From positions 321,876 through 385,875 of the forward strand of contig DBCO01000027.1 of the NCBI GenBank assembly GCA_002293145.1: a stretch of DNA of 64,000 nt, in the 5' to 3' direction. Origin of the DNA: Akkermansiaceae bacterium UBA956. GTDB taxonomy: Bacteria; Verrucomicrobiota; Verrucomicrobiia; Verrucomicrobiales; Akkermansiaceae. The notes beneath the pieces were generated by a model. That model was not told the origin of the DNA. It did not search any database and saw only the letters and a list, made by a program, of their open reading frames with translations. Shown here piece after piece: positions 8,928 to 18,700 of the stretch (its first letter is position 1; the number at the start of each line of letters is the position of its first letter). The translations under genes were made by a program, and so were the position numbers.

Positions 8928-9983
8928 ATGCTCCCCAACGTGAGCAAACGAGTACGACTGAAAGAGGTAGCGGAACGAGCAGGAGTCGCGGTAAATACGG
9001 CATCGACGATTTTGAATCGCCGTCCGAATTCTTGGGCATCGAAGGAAACCGAAGCGCGTGTTTTCGCTGCTGCAGAGGAAATGGGCTACCGGCCCAACAA
9101 AACAGCGCGCGCGCTGCGCTCTGGTCGCTTTCACGCCATCGGGCTCATCATACAAGACGTCACCAATCCGTTTTTCTGTACTATCGCCGATGAACTTGAG
9201 GCTGCCGTCGAAGAGCGCGGCTATGATTTGCTCGTCGAAAACTGCCGCTCCTCTCAGGTGCGGGAGAAGCACTTGCTGACCGAGCTTTCAGATCTGGAAG
9301 TCGATGGCTCGGTGCTATGGTTGAGCAACAATGAGACCTTTCGCGATGATCTCGAGCAGATGTTTCAACAAGGCCAAAACGTCGTGGCACTGGGCAATGG
9401 CGTTCCCGAGACACCGGTGCCCGTCGATGCCGTACTCAGTGATTTCACTCAGGGATTGCAAGATGCCGTTGAGGATCTTTGCCGCCGTGGCCACAAGCGA
9501 TTCGCATTTCTTAGCGCCCATGCGGAGGGCACCTATGATGGCTCGCGCTCGCTTCTTTTCCAACAAATGCTAGCCAAGGCCGGTATCCCAGCGAGTGATG
9601 TTCATCTCCTCCAAACAGGACACCGCATCGATCAAGCGTTTGAGACTTTTCGCAAATTCCTCACAGATTGCGGAAAAAATCACCCCACTGCACTCGTCGC
9701 CATGAACGACATCGCCGCTCTCGCCTGCATGCGCGCGGCGACGGAGGTAGGGCTTTCCGTGCCAAAGGATCTGTCGATTGTAGGCGTTGATGATATCCCG
9801 CTCTGCGCCTATTTGCCAATCAGCCTCAGCTCGATTCGACAACGCTACAAAATGATCACCAAAGCCGCTGCCGATTTGCTGATTCAGCGTATCGAGAACC
9901 CTGATGACCCCATTCTGAGCGTGCCTCGCCAAATTGTTTTCCCGACGATTTACACACCGCGCGAGAGTGTCGGCCAGGTCTGA
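8928..9983 (+). CDS. LacI-family transcriptional regulator
   Basis: A 351-residue protein. The N-terminal helix-turn-helix reads RLKEVAERAGVAVNTASTIL with the hinge YRPNKTARALRSGR, followed by a periplasmic-binding-like sensor domain (GLIIQDVTNPFF, RGYDLLVENC, LVAMNDIAALACMRAA, LSIVGVDDIPLCAYLP). ATG 8928 is preceded by AGGAA eight bases upstream, which favours it over the in-frame ATG at 8895. It binds operators as a dimer and releases on ligand binding. Its position just after malQ suggests an alpha-glucan signal, but the ligand is not known. Confidence 0.93.
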   Translation: MLPNVSKRVRLKEVAERAGVAVNTASTILNRRPNSWASKETEARVFAAAEEMGYRPNKTARALRSGRFHAIGLIIQDVTNPFFCTIADELEAAVEERGYDLLVENCRSSQVREKHLLTELSDLEVDGSVLWLSNNETFRDDLEQMFQQGQNVVALGNGVPETPVPVDAVLSDFTQGLQDAVEDLCRRGHKRFAFLSAHAEGTYDGSRSLLFQQMLAKAGIPASDVHLLQTGHRIDQAFETFRKFLTDCGKNHPTALVAMNDIAALACMRAATEVGLSVPKDLSIVGVDDIPLCAYLPISLSSIRQRYKMITKAAADLLIQRIENPDDPILSVPRQIVFPTIYTPRESVGQV

Positions 9984-10014
9984 AATTTCACAGCCTATTA
10001 GCCCTTCCACTAGA

Positions 10015-10536
10015 TTGATCGCTCACCTCAAGATTAGCTGTCACAAGGAAGGCTTCAAAAGCCTCGCAGTCCTGCTACTTTCATTTCTCCTAACCTTTGC
10101 CGCAGGGGCAGTAGGCGCCCTCGCTTCCGTCTCTGCGCAGCAAACCTATGCCTTGATCAAGCAACCAACCTGGGCTCCGCCGGCGTGGATTTTCGGCCCC
10201 GTTTGGACATCGCTCTACGTGCTGATGGCGCTCGCCGCGTGGTTAGTATGGCGACAACGTGAACGCATGCGCATCGACATCGCACTCATTGTATACGCGG
10301 TACACCTCCTCATCCAAGCGCTCTGGAGCTGGTTGTTTTTTGGCATTGGCCGCGCTGATCTGGCCATGCTCGATATCCTTATTCTCGGCACGATAATCGC
10401 CTGGCTAACTTTTGTCTTCTGGCGCGTCGATCGCCTTGCTGGCATCTTTTTCACACCCTACTTGCTCTGGGTTACTTTCGCCACCATCCTGAATGCCTCC
10501 CTCTGGTATCTGAACGGCGGAAAACTACCCATGTAG
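10015..10536 (+). CDS. TspO/MBR family membrane protein
   Basis: About 173 residues with five predicted membrane helices. The TspO hallmarks are IKQPTWAPPAWIFGPVWTSLY, read here in two parts (KQPTWAPPAWIF, GPVWTSLY), IQALWSWLFFG and the late WVTFATILNASLWYLN. TspO proteins bind tetrapyrroles and modulate stress or pigment genes. No good ATG exists near the conserved part. TTG 10015 gives the usual length, while ATG 9934 would overlap the lacI-type gene by 50 bases. The start is therefore uncertain, the family is not. Confidence 0.88.
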   Translation: MIAHLKISCHKEGFKSLAVLLLSFLLTFAAGAVGALASVSAQQTYALIKQPTWAPPAWIFGPVWTSLYVLMALAAWLVWRQRERMRIDIALIVYAVHLLIQALWSWLFFGIGRADLAMLDILILGTIIAWLTFVFWRVDRLAGIFFTPYLLWVTFATILNASLWYLNGGKLPM

Positions 10537-10551
10537 ATCCAACCATGAGCG

Positions 10552-10806
10552 CTACATTACCTTGTCGCTCTTGTTCACCCAGTCGGAATAAGTCTGATTC
10601 AAACGCTTGCGCATGCATTGTGAATAACTTGAGGGGAAGTTCGCAGACGACCATTTTAGTGCTTCACCTATTCCCAGAAAACTCAACCACTCATCAATCC
10701 CTGCTAATGCTTTTTGAGGGGTAAACGCCGATGTTTTTAAGATTTACAAATATTTTAGAATAGTCGAGAAACACAATAAACCGTTGATAGTAAAGGGCTT
10801 ATCCAC
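10552..10806 (-). pseudogene. Decayed gene remnant with one in-frame stop
   Basis: On the minus strand the frame from GTG 10806 to the TAG at 10552 is open for 84 codons except for one TAA at codon 21. Codon use and composition after the stop look coding (for example GIDEWLSFLGIGEALKW and RKRLNQTYSDWVNKSDKVM). A CAA-to-TAA change would explain the stop. I do not recognise the family. The next 227 bases, up to the gene at 11034, hold nothing that I can support beyond short palindromes. Confidence 0.35.
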
Positions 10807-11033
10807 GAATCACCTTTACCGTTATGTTTTTGCGTAAAAAATCAGCAGCGCTGCGGAGCGATAGCGAGAGCAGACGAAGACAACGCCCATTTGCAGAAAT
10901 ATGATTCATTATGAATCATGTGAATAACTCGTGAAAAACCTCGAAAATGCAGCGAGCTGAAGCTTTTTCGAATCTTTTTGAACAAATTGTTTGGTCAATA
11001 CGTCCTATATCCCGTAACAATCGTTTCGCAACC

Positions 11034-11771
11034 ATGATCCGAGCCATCGCACCATTCGCACTTGTCTTGATTTCCCTCTCCGAGCTTCGCGCGCAGCCAG
11101 TAGCCGGCGCGAAACCGAGCACCACCGTCGCAGTCACGCAGGATCGAGACAAAGCGATTTACGATTGGCAAAAGCGCCACAGCGAGGTGCTCGAACTCGG
11201 TAAAAAAGGCTCGGTCGATGTCGTCATGCTCGGTGACTCGATTCTTCACTACTGGGCGGGTGAGCCAAAGGCCCCGATCGCGCGGGGTCAAGACTCATGG
11301 GACGAATTATTCCAAGGCAAAACAGTAGCTAACCTCGGCTTCGGTTGGGATCGGATAGAAAACGTTTTGTGGCGTGTTCAAAATGGTGAGCTCGCGGAAC
11401 TGAAGCCTAAAATCGTCGTATTGATGATCGGCACCAACAATCTCGAATGGAATAACGCCAAAGACATCCGCATTGGCGTCCAGGCACTCTGCGCCGCCAT
11501 CCACGCTGCCGCTCCTGAGTCTCAATTGCACGTACTCGGCGTATTGCCACGCACTTTGCCAGCAAAACTGTTAGCCAAGCCGCATGAGGTCAACGCGCAA
11601 CTGCACCATCATCTATCAGGAAAAGACAAGGTACACTTTCATGATCTCAGCGAGGCCTTTCTCGATGCCGAGGGCCAGCTCCAAAGCAAACTTTTTAGCG
11701 ATGGGCTGCATCCTAATCAGCAAGGCTACTCCCTACTAGCCAAATCACTGCGCCAAGTCATCGCACGCTGA
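11034..11771 (+). CDS. Secreted SGNH/GDSL hydrolase (PAF-acetylhydrolase-like)
   Basis: The 245-residue protein from ATG 11034 has a signal peptide (MIRAIAPFALVLISLSELRAQP). Block I is VVMLGDSILHYW with the catalytic serine. The block II glycine is in NLGFGWDRIENVLWR, block III is LMIGTNNLEW with the asparagine, and block V DGLHPNQQGY carries the Asp-His pair. This matches the platelet-activating-factor acetylhydrolase IB-like branch, whose bacterial members are often sugar-ester deacetylases. Likely periplasmic. The in-frame ATG at 10947 would hide the signal peptide, so it is not used. Confidence 0.9.
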   Translation: MIRAIAPFALVLISLSELRAQPVAGAKPSTTVAVTQDRDKAIYDWQKRHSEVLELGKKGSVDVVMLGDSILHYWAGEPKAPIARGQDSWDELFQGKTVANLGFGWDRIENVLWRVQNGELAELKPKIVVLMIGTNNLEWNNAKDIRIGVQALCAAIHAAAPESQLHVLGVLPRTLPAKLLAKPHEVNAQLHHHLSGKDKVHFHDLSEAFLDAEGQLQSKLFSDGLHPNQQGYSLLAKSLRQVIAR

Positions 11772-11835
11772 GATTCTCAGAGATCAGACGTAAGGCTTGA
11801 CCAGCGCCGCAATCCTGCGAAAAATAATTACGGAC

Positions 11836-12660
11836 ATGGCAAGCACGCGCAACATTGGCATCATCGCAGGAAACGGAGTCTACCCGTCCACATTCGCGCG
11901 GGCTGCTCGCGCCCAACAAATGCCTCTCCAGCTTCACGTCGCAGCATTTCAAAACGAAACGGACGAGGCCAAACTCCATGGATTAATCGATTCCCTCGAA
12001 TGGATGCGCGTCGGGCAACTAGGTAAAGTGATTCGCTACTTCAAGGAGCACAACTGCACGGAAGCAATCATGGTGGGGCAAATTTCGCCCAAAAACCTCT
12101 TCGATCTGCGTCCCGATTTTCGGCTACTATTCATGCTTGCCAAAGTCAAGGAACGCAATGCCGAGAGCCTCTTCGGAGCCGTGGCCGCAGAGTTGGAAAA
12201 AGACGGCATCACCCTGCTGCGCGCGGACAGCTTTATGAGCCACCTGCTCGCTCCAGAAGGTCACATTTTCGGACCAAAACTCAAAGCCCGAGCGTGGGAT
12301 GATGTGCATTTTGGGAAAAAAATCGCGAAGGAAAGCTCGCGTCTCGACATCGGCCAAACCGTTCTCGTGCGCCACGGCACCGTCCTCGCCGTAGAGGCAT
12401 TTGAAGGCACAAATGCCTGCATAACACGCGGCGGCGAACTCGGACGCGGCAAGACCGTGACCATGGTTAAGGTCAGCAAGCCCAATCAAGACATGCGCTT
12501 CGATATCCCCGTTATCGGTTCCCAAACCATCCGCAGCTGCGCCGATGCCGGAGTCTCCGTCATCGCTATCGAGGCTGGAAAAACCTTGATGCTCGAAAAA
12601 GACCTTGTCGATCAACTTTGCCAAGAACACCACATCACGGTGGTGGGTTTCGGGGCGTGA
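11836..12660 (+). CDS. lpxI: UDP-2,3-diacylglucosamine pyrophosphatase LpxI
   Basis: This 274-residue DUF1009 family protein contains IGIIAGNGVYPSTFARAA, GQLGKVIRYFKEHNC, GQISPKNLFDLRPD, LVRHGTVLAVEAFEGTNACI and TLMLEKDLVDQL. LpxI makes lipid X from UDP-2,3-diacyl-glucosamine in lipid A synthesis and replaces LpxH in many non-proteobacteria. Its presence supports an outer membrane with lipid A. It begins 64 bases after the SGNH hydrolase. ATG 11836 fits the family N-terminus. Confidence 0.95.
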   Translation: MASTRNIGIIAGNGVYPSTFARAARAQQMPLQLHVAAFQNETDEAKLHGLIDSLEWMRVGQLGKVIRYFKEHNCTEAIMVGQISPKNLFDLRPDFRLLFMLAKVKERNAESLFGAVAAELEKDGITLLRADSFMSHLLAPEGHIFGPKLKARAWDDVHFGKKIAKESSRLDIGQTVLVRHGTVLAVEAFEGTNACITRGGELGRGKTVTMVKVSKPNQDMRFDIPVIGSQTIRSCADAGVSVIAIEAGKTLMLEKDLVDQLCQEHHITVVGFGA

Positions 12661-12769
12661 GGGAAAAACAAATTTGTGTTAGATTTGATTGCGATCACTT
12701 AATTATAAGCTTGAGCTAAAAAATGGAATTTCCATGACCCTCGATTTGAGCCATTGTTAGAGCATGTAA

Positions 12770-13107
12770 ATGATACAAACCGTATCACGGCGAATCCGAA
12801 GTAATGTGAGGTCGTCCATGCATTCGCGACATGGGAATGTAAAAACTAACGAACTCATCGGGCTGATTCACCTCGCACAATTTTATGCGATTGTATGGCA
12901 ACTCAGAAATCGCAATTTGCTGCCTGTGCTGTTTCTCGATGGCAGTGCGCAGGCATTGATCAGCTATCGCAATACAATCTCGGGCTGATGTTGATTTTCG
13001 ACAATAGTCGTGAGATTTCTGAACCGCTCATGCAAGAGACGATGACAGCGATGCACCAAGAGGAAATCCTATTTGCCACCCTGCGCGTGCCTCATCAGCA
13101 GAAATGA
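12770..13107 (+). pseudogene. Possible frameshifted gene remnant
   Basis: Between lpxI and the amidohydrolase (12661-13188) two overlapping plus-strand frames look coding. The first reads ELIGLIHLAQFYAIVW and LLPVLFLDGSAQALISY and ends at 12988. The second, one frame over, reads LGLMLIFDNSREISEPLM and ends at 13107. A single indel near 12965-12985 would join them into one protein of about 110 residues. I do not recognise it. The rest of this spacer shows nothing that I can support. Confidence 0.25.
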
Positions 13108-13188
13108 GAGCAATGGATGTTATGACTGCGCACCTTTGCCCATTCCTTACTTGCTTTCTCGGTGTGAATTTTTTATCAACAGCAGCAG

Positions 13189-14016
13189 ATGATCGATGCA
13201 CACCATCACCTATGGCAGTATGCGCCCGAAGAGTATCCATGGATTCCTCCTGGCTCCGCTCTGGCGGATCATTTTTTGTTAGAGCAACTGCATCAGGTGA
13301 CGACTCAAGCAGGAGTTAGTGGCACCGTAGTTGTGCAGGCTCGTCAGACGGTAGCAGAAACTCAGTGGCTGCTCGGCCTCGCGGCCAAGTCACCCGTGAT
13401 TCGCGGCGTGGTCGGATGGTTGCCCTTACGCGACGAAGGCATCACAGCCTTGCTCGATCACTTTCAGCACGAATCAGCACTCAAGGGACTGCGCCACGTC
13501 TTGCAGGAAGAAGACGATGCGTTTTTCCAATGCGCGGATTTTCATCGCGGACTTGCTGCCTTGGCCCTAACTCATTTGCGCTATGACCTGTTGGTTTTTG
13601 AGCGACAATTGGACATCGCCACCACGATGATTGATCGACATCCCGAACTACCGATCATCATCGACCACATTGCCAAACCAGAGATTCATCGTGGACGCAT
13701 CAGCGAGCGCTGGAAAAAAGGCATGCAGGAAATCGCCAAGCGCGATCATGTCATCGGCGTCAAATTATCGGGCATGGCTACCGAGGTGCGCGATGAGGAG
13801 ATTTGCGAGGATACCTTACGCGCTTATGCTGAGGAAACGATTGCCATTTTCGGCACGCGCCGGGTGATGGTAGGCACGGACTGGCCCGTCGCACTGCTGC
13901 GGCTATCCTCCTATCAGCAATGGATCGATTTCCTGCGCGATTTGCTCGATCGATTGACACCCGGAGAACAAAAAGCCATTCTCACCGACAACGCTGCGCG
14001 TTGCTACTCGCTCTAA
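13189..14016 (+). CDS. Amidohydrolase, L-fuconolactonase-like
   Basis: A 275-residue amidohydrolase-2 TIM barrel. It shows the metal-binding MIDAHHHLW at the N-terminus, HLRYDLLVFERQLD, PIIIDHIAKPEI with a metal histidine, GVKLSGMATE and the catalytic aspartate in MVGTDWPV. The family hydrolyses sugar lactones (fuconolactone, galactarolactone) or decarboxylates aromatic acids. The LWQYAPEEYPWI opening is typical of the lactonase branch. Cytoplasmic, no signal peptide. It ends 24 bases before the HD gene and may be co-transcribed with it. Confidence 0.88.
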   Translation: MIDAHHHLWQYAPEEYPWIPPGSALADHFLLEQLHQVTTQAGVSGTVVVQARQTVAETQWLLGLAAKSPVIRGVVGWLPLRDEGITALLDHFQHESALKGLRHVLQEEDDAFFQCADFHRGLAALALTHLRYDLLVFERQLDIATTMIDRHPELPIIIDHIAKPEIHRGRISERWKKGMQEIAKRDHVIGVKLSGMATEVRDEEICEDTLRAYAEETIAIFGTRRVMVGTDWPVALLRLSSYQQWIDFLRDLLDRLTPGEQKAILTDNAARCYSL

Positions 14017-14040
14017 CAAAAAAATTCCCGATACATTATT

Positions 14041-14679
14041 ATGGATTACGCAACCAAACAACGCTGGGTGGAACTCGTCGAATTTCTCGGCGGCACACGT
14101 GCCTTTGCCCTTACTTGGCACCAACGACTCGTTGCTTGCTACAATGAGAAACACCGCAGTTACCACACCCTGCAACACATCGATGAATGCCTTGAAGAAC
14201 TCGATGAAATCGAAGGTGATGAAGAACGCCTCGCGTTGATCGAAATCGCTTTGTGGTTTCACGATGCCGTTTACGAACCGCTCGCGAAAGACAACGAAGA
14301 GCGCAGTTTTGCGATGGCGAAAGAATTCATGCTGGAATGTGAGGCCACAGAATCCGTGATCGAATTTGTGCGCGACATGATTATAGCCACCAAAAAGCAT
14401 CACGCCAAAGATGACATGGATGCCGCCATCATGATCGGTCTCGATCTCAACATTTTTGCGCGTGAGCCAAAGCGCTACTCGGAGTATGAAAAACAGATTC
14501 GCGATGAGTTTTCCACTGTGCCATTAGCAGAATACTGCAGCAACCGCGCGGCAATTTTGGAGGAATTTCTTGCCCGCCCTGTCATTTACGAGAGTGAGAC
14601 CATTCGCGATGTATATGAAGAACAAGCGCGCTTCAATCTGGAAACAGCGGTCGCACGCCTAAAAAGCGGCATCGCCTGA
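14041..14679 (+). CDS. HD-domain metal-dependent phosphohydrolase
   Basis: The 212-residue protein has YHTLQHIDECL (first histidine), ALWFHDAVYEP (the HD pair) and an aspartate in IMIGLDLNIFA, the metal ligands of the HD superfamily. It belongs to the group annotated as predicted metal-dependent HD phosphohydrolase with unknown substrate, often nucleotide-like. It follows the amidohydrolase closely on the same strand. Cytoplasmic. Confidence 0.88.
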   Translation: MDYATKQRWVELVEFLGGTRAFALTWHQRLVACYNEKHRSYHTLQHIDECLEELDEIEGDEERLALIEIALWFHDAVYEPLAKDNEERSFAMAKEFMLECEATESVIEFVRDMIIATKKHHAKDDMDAAIMIGLDLNIFAREPKRYSEYEKQIRDEFSTVPLAEYCSNRAAILEEFLARPVIYESETIRDVYEEQARFNLETAVARLKSGIA

Positions 14680-14736
14680 TGACAGGTAATTTATTTTTGA
14701 AACAATCCACATACCTTATTCGTAGTATCACACAAT

Positions 14737-15966
14737 ATGACAGTTTATCGAAATATCACCATGCTCCTAGGTTGTTGCGCCATCGCGACAGCTCAGGAAT
14801 TCCGCCCACTTTTTAATGGAAAAGACCTCACTGGCTGGAAAGGTCAAGGCTACGAGGTCAAAGATGGAATGATCACCTGCACGCCAAAAGGCAGCAATTT
14901 GATGACCGAAGAACGATTTTCTCATTACATTCTCGATTTCGAATTCTTGCTACCTCCTGGTGGTAACAACGGACTCGGCATTCATTATCCCGGAGCAGGT
15001 GACGCCGCCTATGTCGGCATGGAATTGCAAATTCTCGACGATACCTCTGACCAATACAAAGACCTCAAGGACTATCAATTCCACGGCTCGATCTACACCA
15101 TGGTGCCTGCCAAAAAAGGCCACCTCAAGCCTCTAGGCGAGTGGAATCATGAGCGTGTTACCGTTCTTGGCAATACTGTGAAAGTCGAGCTTAACGGCAC
15201 CGTCATCACCGAGGCCAACCTTGATGAATTGCAAGCAAAGTTCCCCCAACACCAAGGAGTCAAGCGCCGCGCTGGGCACATCAGTTGGTGTGGTCACGGT
15301 GATCCTGTTGCATTTCGCAACATCAAAATTGCCGATCTTGCTCCTGCCGCCAAGGCCGAGGAATGGAAAGCGCAAGGTTTCACTCCGTTGTTTGATGGCA
15401 AATCACTTGCTGGCTGGAAACTCCCTGAAGGCGGTGAGGCACATTGGGTTCCTGTGAATGGAGTCTTGAAGTACGATGGACGCAGTAAAGATATTTGGTC
15501 AGAGAAAGAATACGGCGATTTCACCATGAAGCTCGATTGGCGCTGGAATGGTGTAGGTCCAACGCAAGCACGTCCAGTGATAAATGCACAAGGCGATGAG
15601 ACTGGTCAGACCTTGCAAGTCGAGGAACTCGATAGCGGCGTTTACATGCGCGGAAATATCAATTCCCAAGTCAACTTGTGGAACTGGCCTGTAGGCTCGG
15701 GCGAAGTCTATGGCTATCGGACTAACAAAGGACTTTCGCCCGAAGTACGTGCAGGTGTGACGCCAAAGGAAAAAGCAGATCGTCCCGCAGGTGAATGGAA
15801 CCGCATGGAAATCACTATGAAGGGCGATCGTCTCACCGTGATTCTCAACGACAAAATAGTAATCGATCAAGCACAACTCCCCGACGTGCCCGTGAAAGGA
15901 CCCGTTGGTTTACAAAACCATGGTAGCTCGTTAGACTTTGCGAACATCTGGATCAAAGAACTGTAA
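14737..15966 (+). CDS. Secreted protein with two DUF1080 domains
   Basis: The 409-residue protein has a short signal peptide (cleavage near AIATAQEF) and two copies of the DUF1080 jelly-roll. The first, residues about 20-200, begins FRPLFNGKDLTGWKGQG; the second, about 215-408, begins FTPLFDGKSLAGWKLPEGG. DUF1080 is also called the 3-keto-disaccharide hydrolase domain and is very abundant in Verrucomicrobia and Planctomycetes, usually in polysaccharide breakdown. Periplasmic or surface location is expected. It is followed by a terminator shared with convergent leuS. Confidence 0.92.
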   Translation: MTVYRNITMLLGCCAIATAQEFRPLFNGKDLTGWKGQGYEVKDGMITCTPKGSNLMTEERFSHYILDFEFLLPPGGNNGLGIHYPGAGDAAYVGMELQILDDTSDQYKDLKDYQFHGSIYTMVPAKKGHLKPLGEWNHERVTVLGNTVKVELNGTVITEANLDELQAKFPQHQGVKRRAGHISWCGHGDPVAFRNIKIADLAPAAKAEEWKAQGFTPLFDGKSLAGWKLPEGGEAHWVPVNGVLKYDGRSKDIWSEKEYGDFTMKLDWRWNGVGPTQARPVINAQGDETGQTLQVEELDSGVYMRGNINSQVNLWNWPVGSGEVYGYRTNKGLSPEVRAGVTPKEKADRPAGEWNRMEITMKGDRLTVILNDKIVIDQAQLPDVPVKGPVGLQNHGSSLDFANIWIKEL

Positions 15967-15984
15967 TCCAGCGATCAAAAAAAT

Positions 15985-16040
15985 ACCGCTCGTCCGAGGT
16001 TGCTTCACAACTTCACAACTTCGCAACGAGCGGTTTTTTT
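15985..16040. terminator. Terminator between DUF1080 gene and leuS
   Basis: ACCGCTCG (15985-15992) pairs with CGAGCGGT (16027-16034), followed by T7 and preceded on the other side by A-rich sequence. The loop of about 34 bases is long, but the site is the short spacer between two convergent genes, so it could serve both. Confidence 0.6.
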
Positions 16041-16058
16041 ATGCTCATTTTCTGCCAC

Positions 16059-18608
16059 TTAGCCAACAACCAAGTTAAGCAATCGGCCTTGCACATAGAC
16101 GACTTTGCGCATGGACTTGCCGTCGGTGTATTCCTTGATTTTCGGCGAGGCCAAGGCAACGGCTAATACGGTTTCTTCGTTAGCATCAGGCGCTACGGCG
16201 ATGCGATCGCGCAGCTTGCCGTTGACTTGCACCACGAGTTCAATTTCGTTTTCGATCAGAGCTTCGGCATCGAACTCCGGCCATGCTTGATGGTAGAGCA
16301 TCGGTGAACCGGGTGCCAAAATCTCTTGCAATTGCTCAGCGATGTGCGGCGCAAAAGGATTGAGCAAGCGCAGGAAGATCAGGAATTCATCTAACGGAAC
16401 TTTATCAGCTTGCGTAAAGGCATTGGTGCAGATCATCATCTGCGAGATTGCGGTGTTGAATGCCATGCGCTCGATGTCATCGGTGACTTTTTTGATCGTC
16501 TCGTGCACGACTTTGCGCAACTTGGCATCGCTGCAAGCAGAGCTTTGAATGCGCGAAGAGATTTGCCACTCACCTGATTGGTTTTCCTCCATCGCGACAC
16601 GCCATACGCGTGCCAAGAAGCGGTGTACGCCCTCGACGCCCTTCATTTGCCACGGTTTCACCTGCTCCAGCGGGCCCATGAACATTTCGTAAAGACGCAA
16701 GGAGTCGGCGCCATACTCACGGATGACGTCATCAGGGTTGACCACGTTACCGACTGACTTCGACATTTTTTGTCCATCTTCGCCGAGGATCAATCCTTGG
16801 TTCACCAGTTTTTGGAATGGCTCCGCGTTACTCAAATGGCCGAGGTCAAACAACACCTTGTGCCAGAATCGCGCGTACAGCAAATGCAGCACGGCGTGTT
16901 CGGTGCCGCCGACATAGAGATCGACAGCGCCAACTTTACCATCGCCACCCAGCCAATACTGCTCGGCTTCTTTGGAAATGAATGCTTCTTCATTGCGTGG
17001 ATCACAGTAGCGCAAGTAGTACCAGCAAGAACCCGCCCATTGCGGCATGGTGTTGGTTTCGCGCTGGGCAGTCTCGCTGTATTTGATCCAATCGGTAGCT
17101 TTGATTAAGGGACCGCGCGGATCACCCGTTGGCTTGAAGTCTTCCAATTCTGGTTGCAACAAGGGCAATTCGCTCGCAGGAATCGCGGCGTGTTGACCAT
17201 TCTCCCAAATGATCGGAAAGGGTTCGCCCCAGTAGCGTTGACGCGAGAACAACCAGTCGCGTAATTTGTATTGCACCTTGCGCGCTCCTTTGCCTTCTTT
17301 TTCTAACCAATCGATCATCGCGCGTTTCGCATCAACCGTGGGCATGCCATCGAGGAACCCGGAATGGATCGCTGTGCCATAGTCGGTGTAGCCTTTCCAA
17401 TCGTCGCCATCTTTCAAGGGCTCCACCACTTGAACAATCGGCAAGGCAAATTTTTCGGCAAAGGCAAAATCGCGCTCGTCGTGGGCGGGCACGGCCATGA
17501 TCGCTCCGGTTCCATAACCCATCATCACGTAGTCGGCGATCCATACGGGAATGTTTTCTCCATTGACGGGATTGATCGCATACGCACCAGTGAACACCCC
17601 GGTTTTATCTTTGTTCATCTCACCGCGCTCCATGTCGGACTTGATGACGCAGGCTTGTACGTAGGCCTCTACTTCAGATCGTTGAGCCTCGGTGGTGATT
17701 TCAGCAACCAAGGGATGTTCGGGAGCCAGCACCATGTAAGTCGCGCCAAATAAGGTATCGGGCCGCGTTGTGAATACGGTAACTTTGTGCGCACCGACTT
17801 CAAAATCAACCGTCGCGCCCTCGCTCTTGCCGATCCAGTTTTTCTGCAATAACTTGATGCCTTCGGGCCAATCCAATGCTTCGATCTCATCGATCAAACG
17901 TTCGGCATACGCGGTAATGCGCAGCATCCATTGACGCAACGGACGACGCTCGACGATATGGCCTTTGTTGCGCCACTCATCAACCTCTTCGTTAGCCAGC
18001 ACAGTACCCAAATCGGGCGACCAGTTGACGGGAGCTTCATGCACGAAGGCCAAACGTACGGCATCGATCTGCTCGCGAGTCCATCCCTCAGCTTGCAGTT
18101 CGCTCACAGGCTTGGCTTTTTGCTCAGCTTCGTTATAATACGAATGATAAAGCTGCAAGAAAATCCACTGTGTCCAGCGCACGTAGGAAGGATCGGTGGT
18201 ATCGACTTCACGATCCCAGTCATAGGAAAATCCCAAGTTCTGCAATTGCTTGCGGAAATTTTTAATGTTCGCCTCGGTGGTCACGCGAGGGTGCTGCCCC
18301 GTCTTGATAGCGTATTGTTCGGCGGGCAATCCAAACGCGTCCCAGCCCATCGGGTGCAACACATTGAAGCCACGGCAACGCTTGAAACGGGCCAAAATAT
18401 CGGTCGCGGTGTAGCCTTCCGGATGACCGACGTGAAGGCCGGCGCCGGAGGGATAAGGGAACATATCGAGCACGTAAAACTTCGGCTTCAAGGCATCGAA
18501 ATCCGCATCGCCAGGTCCTGGAGTGCGGAATGTTTTTTCGAGATCCCAACGATTTTGCCATTGGGATTCAAAAACATCATAAGGAAATGGTTTGCGGCGC
18601 TCGGACAT
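16059..18608 (-). CDS. leuS: Leucyl-tRNA synthetase
   Basis: This 849-residue class Ia synthetase has the HIGH motif as GLHVGHPEGYTATDI and the KMSKS motif as GQKMSKSVGNVVNPDDV. It also has a CP1 editing domain (TTRPDTLFGATYMVLAPEHPL and PVWIADYVMMGYGTGAIMAVPAHDERD, read in parts) and a C-terminal anticodon-binding part ending in LVVG. It charges tRNA-Leu in the cytoplasm. It lies 92 bases downstream of the photolyase gene in the same direction. Confidence 0.98.
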   Translation of the reverse strand: MSERRKPFPYDVFESQWQNRWDLEKTFRTPGPGDADFDALKPKFYVLDMFPYPSGAGLHVGHPEGYTATDILARFKRCRGFNVLHPMGWDAFGLPAEQYAIKTGQHPRVTTEANIKNFRKQLQNLGFSYDWDREVDTTDPSYVRWTQWIFLQLYHSYYNEAEQKAKPVSELQAEGWTREQIDAVRLAFVHEAPVNWSPDLGTVLANEEVDEWRNKGHIVERRPLRQWMLRITAYAERLIDEIEALDWPEGIKLLQKNWIGKSEGATVDFEVGAHKVTVFTTRPDTLFGATYMVLAPEHPLVAEITTEAQRSEVEAYVQACVIKSDMERGEMNKDKTGVFTGAYAINPVNGENIPVWIADYVMMGYGTGAIMAVPAHDERDFAFAEKFALPIVQVVEPLKDGDDWKGYTDYGTAIHSGFLDGMPTVDAKRAMIDWLEKEGKGARKVQYKLRDWLFSRQRYWGEPFPIIWENGQHAAIPASELPLLQPELEDFKPTGDPRGPLIKATDWIKYSETAQRETNTMPQWAGSCWYYLRYCDPRNEEAFISKEAEQYWLGGDGKVGAVDLYVGGTEHAVLHLLYARFWHKVLFDLGHLSNAEPFQKLVNQGLILGEDGQKMSKSVGNVVNPDDVIREYGADSLRLYEMFMGPLEQVKPWQMKGVEGVHRFLARVWRVAMEENQSGEWQISSRIQSSACSDAKLRKVVHETIKKVTDDIERMAFNTAISQMMICTNAFTQADKVPLDEFLIFLRLLNPFAPHIAEQLQEILAPGSPMLYHQAWPEFDAEALIENEIELVVQVNGKLRDRIAVAPDANEETVLAVALASPKIKEYTDGKSMRKVVYVQGRLLNLVVG

Positions 18609-18700
18609 GGTCTCGTAATCTCGTTGTTATTGAGGGGCGGGAGATTGGCGGATTTTTCGGAAAAAGCAAAGCATTTCCATCAACCTGCGCACCGCTCAGC

